A stretch of 64,000 nucleotides of DNA from contig CM067075.1 of assembly GCA_033980235.1 (NCBI GenBank), positions 10,864,292 through 10,928,291 of the forward strand. The letters are read 5' to 3'. The notes below the pieces were generated by a model that ran no database searches, was not told the DNA's origin, and saw only the letters and a program-made list of their open reading frames with translations. A program made the position numbers and the translations under genes. The stretch's first letter is position 1. Each line of letters begins with the position of its first letter. The DNA is from Diadema setosum (taxonomy: Eukaryota > Echinodermata > Echinoidea > Diadematoida > Diadematidae). Shown piece by piece: positions 1-11,939 of the stretch.

Positions 1-292
1 ATAAAGCCATATAATTTTTTTTTGTTGTTGCTATGAGCATACTGCTGTACATGTATGTCTCACCTGCCAAAACAAAGACATGCCTTTACAGTGATATACA
101 ACAGCTACTGGTCATTTGAAAGAAAAAGAATCATCAGTTTTTGTCATACAATATATCACAGCAAACCTTGGCATTTTCTCTACAACTTTGCTGACTACAT
201 GTCCAGCTTTCAACAGAAATCTATAGAAGTTACTGCTTAACAGATTTGAAAAACAGAATGTTTTCTCAAAGCATGACTTCGTTGGTGTCTCT

Positions 293-1092
293 GGCTGCGT
301 TCATGCGAATTTCGTAGCCAGAATCACAAACATGAATCATGATTCAAAACGGCGTTTCAAATCACGGTCTCAGCGGAACAGCGTTCATGTGGGCTTTTGC
401 AACGCTGATTCTGGCTCAGCTCATCCTTTGCCACTGCGCAGTGCACTGCACAGTTTGACCTTGTCTACGTCTCTGCAACTCGAGCCAGACCTCCTTCTGT
501 ACAGGCCTTTACGTTTTTATTTCAGTGAATACTTTCCGATAAGCTGTGGCATTCAGGCTCTGCCCACAGATCGAGGAACAGATCGAGGAATAATCCTAAT
601 TCTTCGTCTCTCCAATTGTTTCCCTTGGTAGACTCAGCGCTGCAGCCATTACTTTTATCAACTCAATCGGAGAGTAATTACATTTATTATTATATAACAG
701 TTAACGTTAGATACTAGCATAGAATCGGTGTATGGCGTTGATGTAAACAAACAAAAGATGTGCAAGTTTGGTACCAAAACACACGATTCATAAGACATAC
801 ACAAGCGCGCGAACATGACACTAGAAACTGTGGGTTACCCCATGAGACAGTCATGCGCACAGCGCTCAATGACATCATAGAATCATGATTCGAAATCACA
901 GTTGCGTTCATGCAGTTTCTGCGATCGTGATTCTGGCAGAATCATGATTCAGAACGCCCTTTTTTTCTGCATTTCAGATCGGCATTTTGAAACGCGTTTA
1001 AATGGAAAAATCGCATGAACGCAACGCAACTAAACACGTTTAGCGACTAAACGTGTTTAGAAACGCAATTCTAGTTTCGCATGAACGCAGCC
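293..1092. mobile_element. Non-autonomous inverted-repeat element (GGCTGCGTTCATGCGAA ends)
   Basis: A 17-bp perfect terminal inverted repeat, GGCTGCGTTCATGCGAA, occurs at 293-309 and in reverse complement at 1076-1092. The interior is itself inverted-repetitive, with the 12-bp palindrome GAATCATGATTC at 334, 880 and 939. No transposase is visible, and the ORFs inside are shadows. The superfamily is not clear: 3-bp flanks are TCT and TCA. Confidence 0.8.
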
Positions 1093-2467
1093 TCAGAATA
1101 ACGTGGCACACAGGGGGTTTCCACCATGGCACATAAAGAGTTTAAAACACCTTTTGTTCCTCCTACAGCCGTGTAAAACTCTAGTAGCTAAAGCCTCTTT
1201 TCATCATCCCTTTGCAAGAACAGACAGTCAAGCCCCCTTCCAAAGCTCTTTTTAAACTGAGTGTTGGTTTAATCCTCAAAGTTGTGTGCACTCCACGTCA
1301 AGACTATGCAGTAGGCAAAAACTGTGTGGCTGGGGTTATTGTATGAAGAGCACTTGTACTGTGTAAAATGTAAAAAGCCCAACAATGCCCCCCTCCCCCC
1401 CCCCCCCCCCCCAAGGAAATAGACGGGAATCTCAAGTCCAGAGTCATGTAATTTGCAAAAATCTTTTAATCTTCTTTGCTACAAAAAGCTATGCAAGGTC
1501 AACATGTTAAAATCTTCTCGGTGACTCTTTATACAGGCCTTAACATGACCAATAGGCAGTACTGCATTTTTGTTGTTGCTATCAAAGACTTGGAAAAGGG
1601 GACATCTAAGACCGAGTAAAAAAAAATAATGATAATAATAATCAGTTTCTCAACCTATTTGTATTTACTATTCTTTCATGGTTAGATGGGAACACACGAT
1701 TTCATGATCTATCGCCCACTTGAGGGTGGTTTTGAAATTTACGCACTTCACTCACAATACTCAAAGCTTATTTCTTCATTACTGGGACCAGTTACTCAAA
1801 CATCTCCAGGCACTATTGGGTTACAGTCAGTCTTAAAACACACCGCTTAATTCACATCAAGTATAGTGCTTGTTTGTCATCAACATAATTGCACACATCC
1901 TAGAGCTAGAAAGATCTTTGAGAAAAAGCTTAGAACAATCTGAAAATATTACAGAGTCAAGACAAACATTTGAAATGTAAACCTCTCACACAAAAACTTT
2001 ACATGATGCTCTACTTTATAGCATTTTGCTTTGATACTTTCGTTTAGAAGCTGGACATCTCTTCCTGCTTCAAACGTTTTCCAACATCCCAGGGTGTCAT
2101 CTCATGCAGTACTGAGTATGCAGCCACAGCAGCTGTTCAATGATGATATATGGAGTATAATCTGTATCATATCCAATTACGTTTTAATACCATTCAATGT
2201 ATTGTATCATGTCATATGTTAATATCGCATCATATCATTAATCAGCACTCTGTTTATCTTCATATTGCAGTGAATGCACTATACCCCATACCTTGATGTG
2301 GTACACGTATATTGGGTGCAAAACATACCTTCCCTATAAAAATAAAACAAAAACCATGGACTATCATTCTTTACAAAAACAAACAACAAAACAAAAACAG
2401 TGAGTGACAAAAAGAATGGAAGACTTGGTTTTGCTTCTAATTTGTAATAGTACATGTAGAACTTTAC
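1093..2467. other. Intergenic/3' intronic stretch with simple repeats
   Basis: AT-rich, no coding signal seen. Contains a C-rich homopolymer near 1388-1413 and a short (AAT)n near 1627-1642. Confidence 0.5.
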
Positions 2468-2958
2468 GTTCACATGCTGTTCCTAAACTTTAAAGTTTGT
2501 AGATCGAAAACTTGAACTCTCGATGATTAGCTCCACTCGTGAATTCACGACACAGGTTCACACATGCACCTAAACTTTATACTACAACTTACGAGCAAAT
2601 CCGACTCAGTGATTACACCGGAAGTGCAGAGTCTTTGCTAGATGACCATATACGTACATGTACCCAAACAAAATAGCGCAGCTGGGGGTTGATCCAGATG
2701 CGATTGAGATGCAAGGTTCACGCTAACTCACAAGCTCATTGATTATTGTGTCCACACGGAGCGAAACTACAAGTTGGGACCCCCTGTCGCTCATGGAGAG
2801 AGCGTAAACCCTATGCAAAGAGCCTCCTGGTTCTAATCATCAACTAAACTTTAAGATTGCTAACTTTCGAGTGTGTCCACATGGTGCTAAACTGCAAGCT
2901 AATCATCGAGAGTTAGAAGTTTCAACATAAACTTATAGTCTAGGAACAGCATGTGAAC
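2468..2958. mobile_element. Inverted-repeat MITE (GTTCACATGCTGTTCCTA ends)
   Basis: GTTCACATGCTGTTCCTA at the left is mirrored by TAGGAACAGCATGTGAAC at the right. Similarity continues inward for some 60 bp, including CTCTCGATGATTAGCT. No ORF. Confidence 0.8.
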
Positions 2959-3918
2959 CTAACTAGTGTGAAATACAATGCATGCTTCTCTCTTTCAACA
3001 TTGAGAAGAAAAAAGAGCAAGCATTGTGTTGAGGACTGGGTCAACATTTTCTGGAGCATGTTTTGCAACACAAGGTCCCAAAGAAACACAGCTGTCATAA
3101 AAGCATTGTACCTCTTGACAGATAGGAACAGAAGAAGGAAAATGGATCTACCACTTTATTTTATTGTTTTTACTGTTCATAAATATTGTATATTGCTAAT
3201 GACAGCAATGGCACCATTCCCTACCCCATTCCCTTCACCTCTTCATTGTTGATGACCTGCTTTATGATTTATGAGATAATTCTATATTTATTGGTTCATA
3301 AAAGGAACCATTTACACTCATCTATTAGTTTTATTTAAAGCAACATTTTGGTTCATCCCAATCACTGCAAAGACTACACAACAGCACTTTTCTCATATCT
3401 ATGAAAGAAAAATGACTCCAAATATGTCTGCATGTCATTACTGCTTTCATATCCACTTAGAAAATTCTTCTTTGAAACTTGATCAAATAATTGGTGATAT
3501 TTCAACAAAAGTACATTTTATGAGCTAGTGTGTACAGAGCGACCGACTTGCACATGGTACAAACATGGCTTTAATATGGCACATGAATTCCAGTGCAAGA
3601 AATATTATACTTGAATTCAAATGAAAATGCAAATTATAGTTTAATAGAATGTGCACATACTTTTGGAAAAGGCATGGAGACATTTACACTACGCAGACAT
3701 CATCTATTTTGTACATACAGTACATGTTCAAATTCATAAAATTCTTCCGTCAAGATGTTTTCATTGCAACTGAATACAGTACATGTGTTTTCACATATGT
3801 TTAAAGCTTCAAGCATATCTCATATTTGGATTTTATGCATGCACAGTGCAAACATGATTATGATCATATACTACATGTACATGTAGTTATGTACACACAA
3901 TCTTGCTCAGTAAACCAT
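2959..3918. other. Non-coding stretch, no clear feature
   Basis: AT-rich. The segment around 3725-3775 resembles the flank of the tRNA-carrying element at 60098-60150 (ATGTTTTCATTGCAACTGA). Otherwise nothing recognised. Confidence 0.4.
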
Positions 3919-4835
3919 TTAACCCACTGAAGCAGCGTGAGGATGGGCTGATTTTGCTACAACACGCATTTCTCATAGTCTCCTGCCCGAGTATACATGA
4001 AGAGTTTGTTTGCAAAAACCGATATTAAAGGTAGGGAATCCCATTTGCACGCCTTAAATGAAGAGTTGTATAAATACAGTGGTATGTTGAAGAGAGTATC
4101 ATTTTAGAAACTCCCATAAAGTATTGAAAGTGGAAGGTAACATTTAGTACATTTTTTTGACCGTTAGATTTTGAATTGAATTGTTTTCGGGGCTCACCGT
4201 AAATTCCAGTACATTACTAGGCTACCTTTGCAGACCCATGTACTGCATGTGTGTCCATCATGTATATTTTGTGAAGAAAGTTCATTAACACTTACAAACA
4301 TTTCTATATACATTCTTGCCACACACTCTATATGTTATTACATCAGCTCTTGTACTTTTAGAGTTGTGTTTAAAGATCACAAATACAGAAGAATGCAACA
4401 AAAAGGCTTAAGTGTGGCTGACACACAGAACTACTGAGTAGTTGAGTTTTGTGCATTATTTAAATTTTAGATAACTGTTGACTTCCAAATTTCTAAGCAG
4501 TGGCCTAAGCAAGTCCCCTGAGGTTCATATTTAATGTTTTGCTGCATTTTGGGAGGTCTGTAAAAGGTATCCCCTACCTTTAAAGTCCATTTTTGAAGAT
4601 TTTGAAGTATGGTCTCTGTCATAAAGTACAAAATAATACCTTTTAAATGATATATTGGTCACTACATATAAAGGTATATTTTTGAAGTTATGGTCAAAAG
4701 AAGCAAAAATTTTCTTATTATTCTCTTTATTTTTCTTGACCTTTAATCGCAAATATCTCCATTTGACAAATATGGACTTCGGTTTTTGCAAACAAACTCT
4801 TCACATGTACTTGGGACTCGTCTTCAACGGGTTAA
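3919..4835. mobile_element. TTAA-flanked inverted-repeat element (piggyBac-like), host of a nested insertion
   Basis: Ends TTAACCCACTGA... and ...TTCAACGGGTTAA. The arms also share GAAGAGTTTGTTTGCAAAAA at about 3999 and its complement at about 4785. Interrupted by the element at 4025-4583. Same end type as the short elements at 9383, 53498 and 55305. Confidence 0.7.
4025..4583. mobile_element. TTAA-flanked MITE nested in the 3919-4835 element
   Basis: TTAAAGGTAGGG at the left and CCCTACCTTTAA at the right, flanked by TTAA. A diverged relative (TTAAAGACAGCCAATCCC) starts at about 41799. Confidence 0.65.
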
Positions 4836-5119
4836 AGACCCAGTAGCATGGAGAAACTAGGGTGGCCTGATTGAATCGGTCTTCATTTGTTGCCCACTGG
4901 GTAACATTCAAAAATCACACATAGTGCTCGTCAGCAAATGTGCATGGAAGCAACACTCATTGGTAACCTTCTGTTAAAGTCAATATTTTTCGGCTATGTA
5001 TGTGTGTACTTACAGGAATCAGTGATAAAACTACTCGCAGTATGTTAGATTTTCTCAAATATATCTGAGCCAGACCAGCCTTCCCACTTCAAGGTATCTC
5101 AATGCTACCAGGTCTTTAA
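4832..5119. mobile_element. TTAA-flanked MITE (TTAAAGACCCAGTAGCATGG family)
   Basis: Left end TTAAAGACCCAGTAGCATGG, right end ATGCTACCAGGTCTTTAA. A second full copy lies at 44631-44894, and a degraded start at about 40029. Its left TTAA is also the right TTAA of the preceding element. Confidence 0.75.
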
Positions 5120-5430
5120 AAAGGAAAGCTACCCCAACAACAAATAGATACTAAAGGCGACAAAAAAAAAATCCCTACAAAATGTTGCAAAAATGACAAA
5201 AATCAGCAAAAGACATCAGGAAGATATGACAATTTGAAATTTCACGTTTTCTTCAGAAAACATTTCTCTGACCAGTCCTTACAACAGTATGTCATGCCCT
5301 CACAATTTTTCTTGTATGTTAGTTAAATATGAAATTCTGAAAAAATTTTATATTTTCAATAGCTTATAATGGTAAAAGCATAGTTCCATACAAAATACAG
5401 TGAACATTCGTTCTTACTTATTACCTCCGC

Positions 5431-5790
5431 CAAGGGAGGAGGTTACACGTAGGTTTTCATTACCGTTGGTTTGTCCATGTGCAACATAACTCAAAGAGTT
5501 GTGAACAGGTTTGGATGAAACTTGCAGGAAAGGTTGAAAATGACACAAGGAACAGATGATTAAATTTTGGTAGTGATCCGGAAAATTTGATGGATTTTAT
5601 GAAGGATTTTCAATATTTTGGCAGGTACAATCGTAGGGTCAATGAAATTGGCAGTTGAAGCTCTGCATTTTGAGGTTTTCATAAGTGCAATAAAGCATGT
5701 TCTGTAGTTTCTGCTAGGGCAAGGCGCACCGCACAGCTCGAAGTTGATGACATAATAAAAGGTTTCTATATTTGGAAATCGGGTGATTTT
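5431..5790 (+). repeat. Dispersed repeat beginning TTACCTCCGCCAAGG
   Basis: Contains TTACCTCCGCCAAGG, GTTGGTTTGTCCATGTGCA, GGTTTGGATGAAACTTG and GGTAGTGATCCGGA in the order of a dispersed repeat I recognise from many animal genomes. It is non-coding. The boundaries are approximate and the class is not assigned. Confidence 0.5.
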
Positions 5791-7766
5791 CAGCATGCAT
5801 ACAAGTACGTACGAGTGGAAATTACCGATCTCTACGAAAGAACATGATTATTGTGGAAATTAGCCCCTTTGTGCAGGTCTGCGCTATTGGAGTTCTTCTC
5901 TAGTTTTGGATGGTTTTAAGGCAAGTTACAGCTGAAACATGAGATTTTTGTCATTTTTGTAACATAACATCATCAACTTGTTGATCTAATATTCACAACG
6001 ACTGGTTAAGAAGTTTTTTTTAATGAAAAATGTTGAAATTTCAGAATGTCATAACTTCCTTTAATATTTCTTTTAATATCCGATTTTGATCATTTTTGCA
6101 TCATTCTGTAGGGAATATTTTACACTTAAAATGAAATTGATAAAATTCTGGAGTGGATTTCTTCTTAATTATGATGTTTGCTCAGCCAAGTTTGAAATTG
6201 ATATGTATGCATTCATAAAATAAAATTCAGCATTAAAATGCATTCAGAAGTAAATTTTCCCGTTACAGATGAAAAGCACACTCGGTACTTATCTTCACAC
6301 AGGCTACGTCGAGAAGCCTAACTGACTGTGTACTACACCGCCCTCAATACCAATGCCAAAGTGTTGCAGTCAGCACTAAACAGTTTCAAGGGGGGGGGGC
6401 ATTTATTGGTTGTCTTTTGCTTTTTAAAAGTTTCATATTGTTTGTAGGACTTGAAAGAAGAAGCAAGTCTATCAAATGCTTTTTTCCCTGTCAGATTAAG
6501 TCTCTTCTACCCTGAATGCACCCATATTTCCAGGGATTCCCATTGAGATAAAAAAAGACAGCATTTTCGGATAGCGATGATACCTCTCCTTTCCCACTGG
6601 AGCTGACCTGCCTGCTGCTTCTGCACGAACAGGCAATAAATTATACACCCACCCTTCCTCCCAGATCAAACTTGTCTCCTTTGTTTCACCTTGTTCTGGC
6701 TTTTCTTTGTGATTTTCCTGTGTTGCTATTGTTGTTTTTGGCAACAACCTGTACCACTGCTTGTCTATCTATACTTTTTTTATCTGATGACCCCCCCCCC
6801 CCCCCCAAAAAAAAAAAAAAAAAAAAAAAAAATCTGTTAATAACAATATAAACAATATAAAGATTCTGGCATTGGACGGTGGGCATCGTTTGAATTCCCA
6901 TGAATGAACATGTGCAATCTCTGTCTCCCGACCTTTACACAGACATTTGCAGCATTGGAAAGTTGATGGCATTTGAAATTCCCACGGATTTAAGTCGGTA
7001 CAACTTGTCTCACAGCTTTAAGGGGAAAAAAAAGTATTTTTGGATAGCAATTTTAACATGTAAAATCTGTAGTCATAAGCATTCTCATTTGAGATAACCT
7101 TTTGTTGTCCATGCATGACTTCACAAAATGTTAAAGTGTTCTCTAACAGTCCAGCAATGGCGCACCAATTCATTAAAAAAAAAAAAAATGCAACTGTTCA
7201 ATGGACTGCCTGATTTTCCTAAACCTCACTGAATTGTTCTACTAATATTGCTGCATTCCCTCAAAGCACACACTATTGGGTTTCATTCTCCTTTTAAGGA
7301 CAACAAAAAGACTATGACCACAAAAACAAATTTTTGTGTACAGACTCTAAGACACATTTTAACACACAGACATATTTGTTGACATGCACAAGCATCATAT
7401 GCATCCAGTATATTATCACAGTTCTCCCTGGGCATCATGTAATATTTCACCATCAGATTTTGAAGTGTTAATTTTCAAAAGGCAACCAGCTGCCTACAAT
7501 AATGTTTGGGGGTTTTTCTACCTTCATCACAAATTGTACATTTTTCAATGTTTACATTTTTTTCAAATCTCACAAGTTGACTGAATTGTCATGAAATATA
7601 ATGGTAAAAGGGCATTGTATAGCATCAAAGATGGGAAAGTGTATTACACTTTCTCTTGAAAACTGAAAAACATTTTATTCAGTCAATGTGGTCCTTGATC
7701 ACAAATTCACCTACTCACAAAGTTGTCCTACATGACTTTAATTAGCAAAATATATGGTGTATACAA
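5791..7766. other. Non-coding stretch with homopolymers
   Basis: AT-rich sequence with a G run near 6390 and a C-run/A-run junction at 6790-6832. ORFs over these runs are low-complexity artefacts. No exon of the PKD-like gene found. Confidence 0.45.
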
Positions 7767-8013
7767 GTACTGTATACGCCATATATTTCGCAAGTCTATA
7801 TCTTGGCGAATCGGGAATACCTGACGATTTCGTGAGTGGTTAAATTCGCGATCGGTGAGTCCTGTACTGAACGGAGAAGTGTATACGCGTACGTCACATT
7901 CACATCGGGGATAAGAGTCAATATTTTCGCATTTCTTTGATTTCGCGAATAGCACCTGACTAACGAAATTCGAGAACACAAAAACCCCGCAAAATATTCG
8001 GCATATACAGTAC
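7767..8013. mobile_element. Inverted-repeat element of the GTACTGTATA...TTTCGCG type
   Basis: Left GTACTGTATACGCC and right GGCATATACAGTAC, with TTTCGC/GCGAAAT words inside both arms. Related by vocabulary to copies near 50215-50288. It lies 0.24 kb below PKD exon 6. Confidence 0.6.
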
Positions 8014-8250
8014 TTTTGCACTGCTCTTGAGGTATTATTGGTACAAGTATGCCATGATAAAAGTGTGGTTGCATTGTGCATCAAGTTGTTCACAAATATT
8101 TTTGGAAAATACCCTTTTGTGTCTCCTAGTGTTAGAAGCACAAATACCTCAACCATTCTACGTATCTGCGTTCATGCAGCACATTTTGCTTGTAAGCTGA
8201 TCCAATTTTAAACTGAATCACACATGCCTGCATCAAAACTGAATTCTTAC

Positions 8251-8579
8251 CTGGTGTGAATGGAGACACATGTTCCCGTCACAAGATTCTTCGTTTTCCA
8301 AATAGGGAGTGGAGGTCACATGACTCCCGTCGTCCGAGAACCACCAATCAAATGTCAAGTTGACGCCAATGGACAGGTAGGCCTGAAATTCGGACTCCTC
8401 GTTGACGAAGACCGCCACCACGGGCAGGTTGGAGGAGAGGCTGTCGTGCTCGGGCACACATGACGGAATGTTGCCCTGACCGGGTCGGAGGACGACTTGG
8501 AGGTCAGAGGGTATGGGTTGCACCACGTGCAGTGTTGTGGCTCTATGAACCTGTGACACTGCATTGGTGACTGTAACCT
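8251..8579 (-). CDS. PKD-like gene exon 6 (end of PKD 1, start of PKD 2)
   Basis: Acceptor TATCTGCAG|AG and donor CACCAG|GTAAGA (phase 1 in, 0 out), 329 nt. Opens EVTVTNAVSQVHRATTLHVV, the last strand of PKD domain 1. It continues to VVAVFVNEESEF and GVNLTFDWWFSDDGS, the first half of a second PKD domain. The next exon should begin in phase 0 at lower coordinates; I could not identify it in 1-8250. Confidence 0.88.
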
Positions 8580-11500
8580 CTGCAGATACAAACAAAATGC
8601 AAGGTGTTCCAAGCATTGTGCAGCCATAAACAAGGCAAGAATATGTTTGAACAACATCTTTCTACCATTTGAAGAGGAAAAGGGAAGCATTTCAATCTAA
8701 AAACAATCATTAGCAATCACAGAGTCCAATATAATTATGCTATCTATTATTCAATAAAAAACATTACAATTAACAAACATGACATTACAGAACTTTTCAT
8801 GTAGGCTATCCTGTAGTTACTTTCTTTGTCATTTTCTTGTGTTAACATAAAAATAAATCATGATAGTGTCATTTCTCAAACACCAACTTTTAGTATAGCT
8901 AAAACAACATTGAAAATTGTATAAGACATGCAGAAACTGGAGTGAAAGCTCTGCCATTTGTTCTCATTCAGCAGATATTTGTAAAAAAAAAAAAAAAAAG
9001 AGAGAGAAGAAAATAAGAAAATGAATAAAAAGTACAAAGCATCAGCCTAACTTTAAAATTCCTGAATACATGCCAGTATAATAATAATTCCTTTCTAAAG
9101 TTTTTCTAAGCAGTCATTACATTCCAATCACAACAACAATGCTATCACAAAATCTGTTCAGTATTCAAGTACAGCAGTATGAAAATATTGATAAGAAAAT
9201 ATCACAATGGCGATAAAACCACTACAAAGCATCGTATTGCCCTACAGCAAGTGTGTGGAGAGACTATTTGAGAAATTGTAAAAGGCCTTGAAGTGTACAA
9301 ACTCAGAATACGCTGATCAATGATATACAACATTTCCCTCATTCACGTGTAGTTTTATGATAGTCATGTGGTCAACTTTACTTTAACCCATTGAGGATGG
9401 GCTGATTTTGCTACAACACGCATTTCCCATAGACACCTGCTCGAGTATACTCGGAACTCGTCCTCAACGGGTTAAAATTTGAAGTCTTCCACTGCCTTAA
9501 CTACGGTCACCTACAATTGTACATTGTACCAACACATTGCAGATTTGAGCCTGAAGTGTGCTGTCAAATTCACACTCCCTTCAAATTGTTTAAGGAGGGT
9601 TTGCTGTGATAAATGATGATTACACTTTACATAATTGTAAATATGGACACAACTTGAAATGTTTCTGTTCTTAGGGATGTACATTGTACAGTGTATGTGT
9701 GAGTGAAAATGCACAAATTGATTAGATGCCTGAGCCATACATGTACATTTCTGAAGTTAAAAAACATAATCTTATTTAAAGAATGTCATACACATTTAAT
9801 ATCTAGATGAAAATTCAATTTAAACACGAAAACACAATTAACACAAAGTCAGTCATGAAAACAATGGATTTGTTTCAGGAATATTGCATCCACATCCATG
9901 GAGCATCACTTTCAAGAAAAAATCAAATTTTTGAATTAAAAAAGGATGACATTTTTGTAGCTACTCGTACCAAATGAAGGGGAACATTGCTAAAAAGACA
10001 AAACTTCGGGTACACCACCTCTACTGTCTTCCATATTAAACTAACATACTACAACTACATACTTTCCACAATATACATTGTACTCTCTTCCCTCTAGAAA
10101 CGGATGACATACTGTATAAAATTGATTGCCAAGATACACTAGTACTTTTCTTCTTTGTATTCATTTTTATTTTTAGCACAACCTGTGATGAAACACCGAC
10201 AAATTTCTACCTGTATAGTGTCTAATCCTATTTTGAGCTGGCATCCCGACAAATAATCTGCTACTGATCATCCATTGTGTATGGCAGTCTTCACCACAAT
10301 TTGTTCAGTCTCTGTTTCCCATTGCTCTGGGTACATAACTGTCCACTGTACCCACGCAAAACCCCCCAGACAAACTTTGCATAAGAAACAACTCCCCCTC
10401 CTCCACCCCCCACCCCACAGCCACTTTTCCTCTGCCCCATTTTTCCATTCCCAATCTCTTCTCAAAACTCTTACATAACCAAAACCCCTTTCATCTCAAA
10501 TCCCTACACTATCACTGTATAGACTGTACATGCAAAGAGTGAATTAGGCGGTTGCCACTGGCTGTGCAGTGAAATCCCTGCGGTGGAGTTTAGAGGAAAC
10601 CCTTGAAATGTTTGCGCAGTCAGATACGAGTTGGCTACAGAGAGGGGTGGTGGAATGGGGAACGAATGTTTGAACCGTTGGAAATCCTTCTTTTGAGCCA
10701 CATTTGGACGATGGTATTGTCACCAGTATTCACACACCTCTGGGGACACACTATACCCGTTCTATGGGTACAGTGTACCTATGCATAACATCACCTGCAG
10801 TGTAGGAGTCTGAGTGTTAACAACATATTATTGACAAGACGCTGATCAGCAGTTAGCGCACAACAGAGTGTACAGGAAAGCAACCTACAAAATATACAAC
10901 ACTTTTCTTACTCTCCATCTTCAAGTCTCTGTTTAATCTTGCTCATACTCTCTATATTTTTTTTCCTCTCTCTGATAAACCCAGTCTTTTATTGCTGTTG
11001 TGTGGCCTGTCTTACTATCTTCTTTATCTGTATTTCATGTTCACTACTACATTATGTATCTTTATACACTTTCTTTTTGGTTGAAACTTGAAATAATTTC
11101 TGACAAATATTCAAAGATCTCTCTCCCTCTCTCTCTCCATACATGTAGTTCTATCATTCCATACAAGTGTTCTATCAATCTTGTTTTTTCTCTTTCTATT
11201 CTTCTGTTGTTGTTGTTTTGTTCCTGTTTTCCTTTGCATCATTCTATTCCTCTTTTTCTCTTTCTGCCAAATCTTTTCAACACCAGCTGTAGTGGTGAAG
11301 CAAGTTTGCTATAATACAGTATAAATTATGTTTACCATTACCCTCACGTAGCTACACATGTGCATCTATCTACACACATATCTACATATCTATACTATCT
11401 ATCTATCTATCTCTCTATCTATCTACAACTATGTATGATGCATCTCTCAACCAATTTATTTAGTATCAATTGTTAATTCTACATTTTTATAAATCTCTCT

Positions 11501-11894
11501 TCCTATACACCATCTGCTTTATTTGTTGCTTCTTTTCAAGTCATTCTTTTCCCATTTTCCTGTGGCTGTCAAATTGTTATTTTATAAATCATGCATATCT
11601 ACAGAGTCAGAGCACATCTATCCTATGTACACGTACAAGTGTGTATATGCACTATATTTATAATCATATCTCAGAGACTTTAAAGCTCTTCACTTACAGC
11701 CAGATGACTTTTATTTTTTATGGGGGGGGGGGGGTGTCTAACAGTCATGTGTGAACAGCAGCAAATAAAACATTTTTGTTGTTGCATTTAAAAAAAACAA
11801 AAAAAACAAAAAAACAAAAAACCTGTAATTCTTATGTGTGAGTGAACCTGTCATGAGATTGTGTGAGTGAACCTGTCATGAGATTATGTGGACA

Positions 11895-11939
<45 letters not shown>

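Noticed and set aside
7728..8156. 142-codon minus-strand frame near PKD exon 6
   Set aside because: Lies over an inverted-repeat element and lacks PKD motifs and matching splice phases.
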